NCBI RefSeq assembly: GCF_008039615.1
Contig: NZ_VDUZ01000008.1
Coordinates: 156,295 to 220,294 of the forward strand
Source of the DNA: Vineibacter terrae
Lineage (GTDB): Bacteria; Pseudomonadota; Alphaproteobacteria; Reyranellales; Reyranellaceae
Direction: 5' to 3'
Length of the DNA: 64,000 nucleotides
Both the position numbers and the translations under genes were made by a program. The notes under the pieces were generated by a model. That model searched no databases and was not told the DNA's origin. It saw only the letters and a list, made by a program, of their open reading frames with translations. Positions 61,553-64,000 of this stretch are shown piece after piece. Each line of letters opens with the position of its first letter. Within the stretch, counting starts at the first letter, position 1.

Positions 61553-62543
61553 GTCGGGCGGCACCATTCCTTGATGCCGGCGCACCCTCCGCGAGCGCCG
61601 GTTTCAGATACAGGCGCATATTGATGTCCTGGTCATGGTTGCCGAAGCCGCGCCCGAAGATGTTGATGCCGCCGGGGCGCTTGGCGCCGTCGTCGATTCC
61701 GATCTTGAGCCGGATGGAGTGATGCGCCGCCAGATCGAGCTGCTTGAGGTTGACGCGCGATACCCTGGCGCCGTCGACGAAGCATCCCTTGTCGGTGATC
61801 CGCCACGTCGTCAGCTTGCCGTACTGTGATCCCTCGAGCTTCCACCAGCGCGGGGTGTGGATCCCGCGCTTGTCGCCGAAATCGCCGGGCGACGTCCAGG
61901 TTCCGACCAGGGTGTCGTTGACCCAGAGGCTGATGTCGGACGGCCAGTTGGTGTTGGTGCCCGGCACCTCCGACGAGATCTCCAGGCTGAACTCGAGCGC
62001 TTCGACCTCGGCCTGGGCGATCTTGGCATTGTTGGGAAACTTGTACTCGACATAGCCGCGACCGAACCAGATCAGCGACGCGCGCATGCGGCTGGGATCG
62101 AGGAAGAAGTCGGGGACGTCGAGCAGGCCGATGATGCCGTCGGTCGAGCACAGGCCGCACGGCGCGCTGACCTGATAGCTGGTGTACAATCCCAGCGGCA
62201 TGGCGACTTCGATCATCCGATCCTGCTGCTGCGCCGGGACGCCGTCCAGGCGGATGAACACCTCGTCGTATCGCGCCGAGCAGATCTTCTGCTGTCCCTT
62301 GGTCGCCTTGACGGCCCGGGTCTGGATCAGCGCCGACTCCTCCAGGACCTGCACATGTGTCGCCACCGTCGATTGCGGCAGCTTGAGCGCCTTGCTGATT
62401 TCGTTGACGTTCATCGGCCCGCCGGCATGAAGCAGGCGCAGGATCTTGATTCTGACAGGCGAGGAGAGGCCTTTCAGGACCTCGAGCTGGTCCTGCGGAT
62501 CAATCGTGAGAACGTTGCGGCGTGCGCCGCCAGCGGAGAGCAC
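61536..62543 (-). CDS. ArsR-type winged-helix regulator with large C-terminal sensor domain
   Basis: A 335-residue protein. Residues 15-90 form an ArsR-like winged helix (EVLKGLSSPVRIKILRLLHA, NEISKALKLPQSTVATHVQVLEE). The remaining 240 residues are beta-rich: SLEISSEVPGTNTNWPSDIS, LWVNDTLVGTWTSPGDFGD, and GINIFGRGFGNHDQDINMRL. Similar fusions are known beside sugar-transport operons. GTG 62543 is chosen because GAGG lies 8 bases before it; the long upstream frame is rejected. It likely controls the adjacent operon via the palindrome at 61527-61552. There are no ArsR-type metal-binding cysteines. Confidence 0.78.
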   Translation of the reverse strand: MLSAGGARRNVLTIDPQDQLEVLKGLSSPVRIKILRLLHAGGPMNVNEISKALKLPQSTVATHVQVLEESALIQTRAVKATKGQQKICSARYDEVFIRLDGVPAQQQDRMIEVAMPLGLYTSYQVSAPCGLCSTDGIIGLLDVPDFFLDPSRMRASLIWFGRGYVEYKFPNNAKIAQAEVEALEFSLEISSEVPGTNTNWPSDISLWVNDTLVGTWTSPGDFGDKRGIHTPRWWKLEGSQYGKLTTWRITDKGCFVDGARVSRVNLKQLDLAAHHSIRLKIGIDDGAKRPGGINIFGRGFGNHDQDINMRLYLKPALAEGAPASRNGAARLYHKS

Positions 62544-62678
62544 GGACAAGACCTCGGGTCGGACCACGGCGCACGACCGTATCAAAATACCCGATCCTGT
62601 CCACGACCGCGTCGGCGGCCGCCCCGCTGGCCATGAAAGTCCTGCTCCGCTGGCGCAAGACACGGTATCGTGGCACGC

Positions 62679-63833
62679 ATGACAAGGATAAGGCTCGACG
62701 TCGCCATCATCGGCGCCGGCATGGGCGGGCTGACCGCCGCCGCGTCCCTGCGCAAGGCGGGGATCGATGTCACTGTCTACGAGCAGGCGCGGCAGTTCAC
62801 GCGGTTGGGCGCGGGCATCCAGATCGGCTGCAATGCCATGCACGTGCTGCGGGCGCTGGGGCTGGAGCAGCGGCTGCGGGGCGAGACCTTCTATCCGCGC
62901 TCATGGAACAACCGCGACTGGCGTACCGGCGAGGTGCTGTTCGACATGATCTTCGGCCGGCCGGCCGAGGAGCGATATGGCGCGCCCTACCTGCTGGCCC
63001 ATCGCGGTGATCTGCATGCGGCGCTGGCCAGCCTGGTGCCGGCCGACTGCATCCGGCTGAACCATCGACTGATCGGTCTGGAGCCGCTGGCCACGGGCAG
63101 GGTGCGGCTCGTCTTCGCCGACGGCGCCACCGCCGAAGCCGACGCCGTGGTCGGCGCCGACGGAGTGAATTCGGTCGTGCGCCGCTTCCTGTTCGGCGAC
63201 TCAGAGCTGCACTTCACGGGCCGCATCGCCTATCGCACGGTCTTCCCGGCACGGCTCCTGCAGGGTGTCACGCTCGACGAATGCGTGAAGTGGTGGGGCG
63301 AAGATCGGCACATCGTGATGTACCCGGTGAAGCCCGACCGCAGCGAGGTCTATTTCGTCACCAGCCAGCCGGAGCCGGAATTCAGCGCCGAATCCTGGTC
63401 CACCGAGGGTGACGTCGCGGTGCTGCGTGCGGCATTCGACGGCTTCCACCCACAGGTTCGCGGCGTGCTCGCGGCCTGCCCGGCGGTGCACAAGCGCACG
63501 CTGGTGGACCGCGACCCGCTGCCGCGCTGGGGCGAGGGCAACGTGGTGCTGCTCGGCGACGCCTGCCATCCCATGACGCCCTACATGGCGCAGGGTGCTG
63601 CCATGGCCATTGAGGACGCGGCCATCCTGGCGCGCTGCCTTGACGGTATCGCGCATGAAGGTGTCCCCCAGGCCCTGGCGCGCTATGTGGCGACGCGCCA
63701 GGATCGCACGGCGCGGGTGCAGCGCACGTCGCGCGAGAACCGCTGGGGCAAGGGCGCGACCGACCCGGACTGGGTCTACGGCTACAACGCCCTGACGGCA
63801 CCGCTTGCCGATGCCGGCGGCAGCTCCCTCTGA
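62679..63833 (+). CDS. FAD-dependent monooxygenase, NicC-like
   Basis: A 384-residue class A flavoprotein hydroxylase. The Rossmann motif VAIIGAGMGGLTAAASLRKAG binds FAD; DAVVGADGVNS is the DG motif; NVVLLGDACHPMTPYMAQGA is the GD motif. It strongly resembles 6-hydroxynicotinate 3-monooxygenase NicC: FTRLGAGIQIG, ECVKWWGEDRHIVMY, and the tail DPDWVYGYN. The start may be GTG 62670. No other nic genes flank it, so an aromatic-acid hydroxylase of different specificity is possible. Divergent from the regulator. Confidence 0.82.
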   Translation: MTRIRLDVAIIGAGMGGLTAAASLRKAGIDVTVYEQARQFTRLGAGIQIGCNAMHVLRALGLEQRLRGETFYPRSWNNRDWRTGEVLFDMIFGRPAEERYGAPYLLAHRGDLHAALASLVPADCIRLNHRLIGLEPLATGRVRLVFADGATAEADAVVGADGVNSVVRRFLFGDSELHFTGRIAYRTVFPARLLQGVTLDECVKWWGEDRHIVMYPVKPDRSEVYFVTSQPEPEFSAESWSTEGDVAVLRAAFDGFHPQVRGVLAACPAVHKRTLVDRDPLPRWGEGNVVLLGDACHPMTPYMAQGAAMAIEDAAILARCLDGIAHEGVPQALARYVATRQDRTARVQRTSRENRWGKGATDPDWVYGYNALTAPLADAGGSSL

Positions 63834-63865
63834 GCTACGCAGGGCATTCGCATATGCTGCCTTTC

Positions 63866-64000
63866 ACCCCTCGCCCCGCGGCAGCGGGGAGAGGGAGGGG
63901 CCCATCGCGAAGCGATGGGAAGGTGAGGGGTACGAGCGATCAGTCCCTATTTTTGCTGCATGGCTTGATCGTTCCTACCCCTCACCTTCCCATGCCTTCG
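63866..64000. repeat. Intergenic repeats, family B, inverted pair at the window end
   Basis: Copy one (63866-63932) reads ACCCCTCGCCCCGCGGCAGC, then GGAGAGGGAGGGGCCCATCG, then CGAAGCGATGGGAAGGTGAG. Copy two starts near 63975 in the reverse orientation (CTACCCCTCACCTTCCCATG) and is cut by the window edge. The organisation mirrors the pair at 9018-9158. The 167-bp tail holds no gene. Confidence 0.75.

Overview
The window is GC-rich, densely coded DNA, and every conserved gene points to a free-living alphaproteobacterium. The best taxonomic marker is the long co-directional block dcd, murA, DUF2948, hisG, hisD, UPF0262, LMW phosphatase, maf, RNase E/G, yacG (17.7-25.5 kb), followed by tRNA-Phe(GAA). 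That order is typical of Rhodospirillales and Hyphomicrobiales relatives. Two orphan Bug-type binding proteins, CaiB, several acyl-CoA dehydrogenases and two peptide/oligosaccharide ABC systems suggest a soil or freshwater scavenger, possibly Reyranella-like. That genus guess is inference only.

Layout. 0-4.6 kb: chromate transporter, TPR protein, GpdQ-like phosphodiesterase with an XRE regulator, and a secreted ARPP-1-like protein. 4.7-9.0 kb: three PaaI-type hotdog domains in two genes, divergent from an enoyl-CoA hydratase and an AtuA-like protein. 9.1-11.2 kb: a periplasmic VWA protein with five tandem repeats. 11.3-14.5 kb: two dehydrogenases divergent from protocatechuate 3,4-dioxygenase. 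14.5-17.6 kb: FUSC protein, pantothenate kinase and a DhlA-type haloalkane dehalogenase. 17.7-25.5 kb: the housekeeping block. 25.5-35.9 kb: small secreted or membrane proteins, amidohydrolase, tRNA-Phe, M20 peptidase, an acyl-CoA dehydrogenase/Bug/IclR set, an AraC-GyrI regulator and an alpha/beta hydrolase. 35.9-43.4 kb: an oligopeptide-type ABC operon ending in an NTF2-like protein and a frameshifted amidase. 43.4-54.0 kb: a second acyl-CoA dehydrogenase/Bug pair, split MaoC hydratases with galM, dinB, SDR, MFS, CaiB and a carboxyltransferase. 54.2-62.5 kb: an arabinoside operon (regulator, binding protein, permeases, ATPases, GH51 arabinofuranosidase). 62.7-63.8 kb: a NicC-like monooxygenase.

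Most notable points. (1) The GH51 gene is split by a 71-bp insertion made of a 38-bp direct repeat plus 33 bp. The original C-terminus survives as a 47-codon ORF joined to the truncated gene by an ATGA overlap. (2) An ATPase gene of the same operon has a one-base frameshift, so the operon may be decaying, or the assembly may contain indels. (3) A 145-bp acyl-CoA dehydrogenase relic at 33.6 kb carries an exact 270-bp internal deletion, relative to the intact gene at 44.4 kb, at a 10-bp direct repeat. (4) An AT-rich triple half-site palindrome lies at the head of the arabinoside operon. (5) Two families of intergenic inverted repeats recur through the window. No CRISPR array, phage, insertion sequence or defence system was seen.
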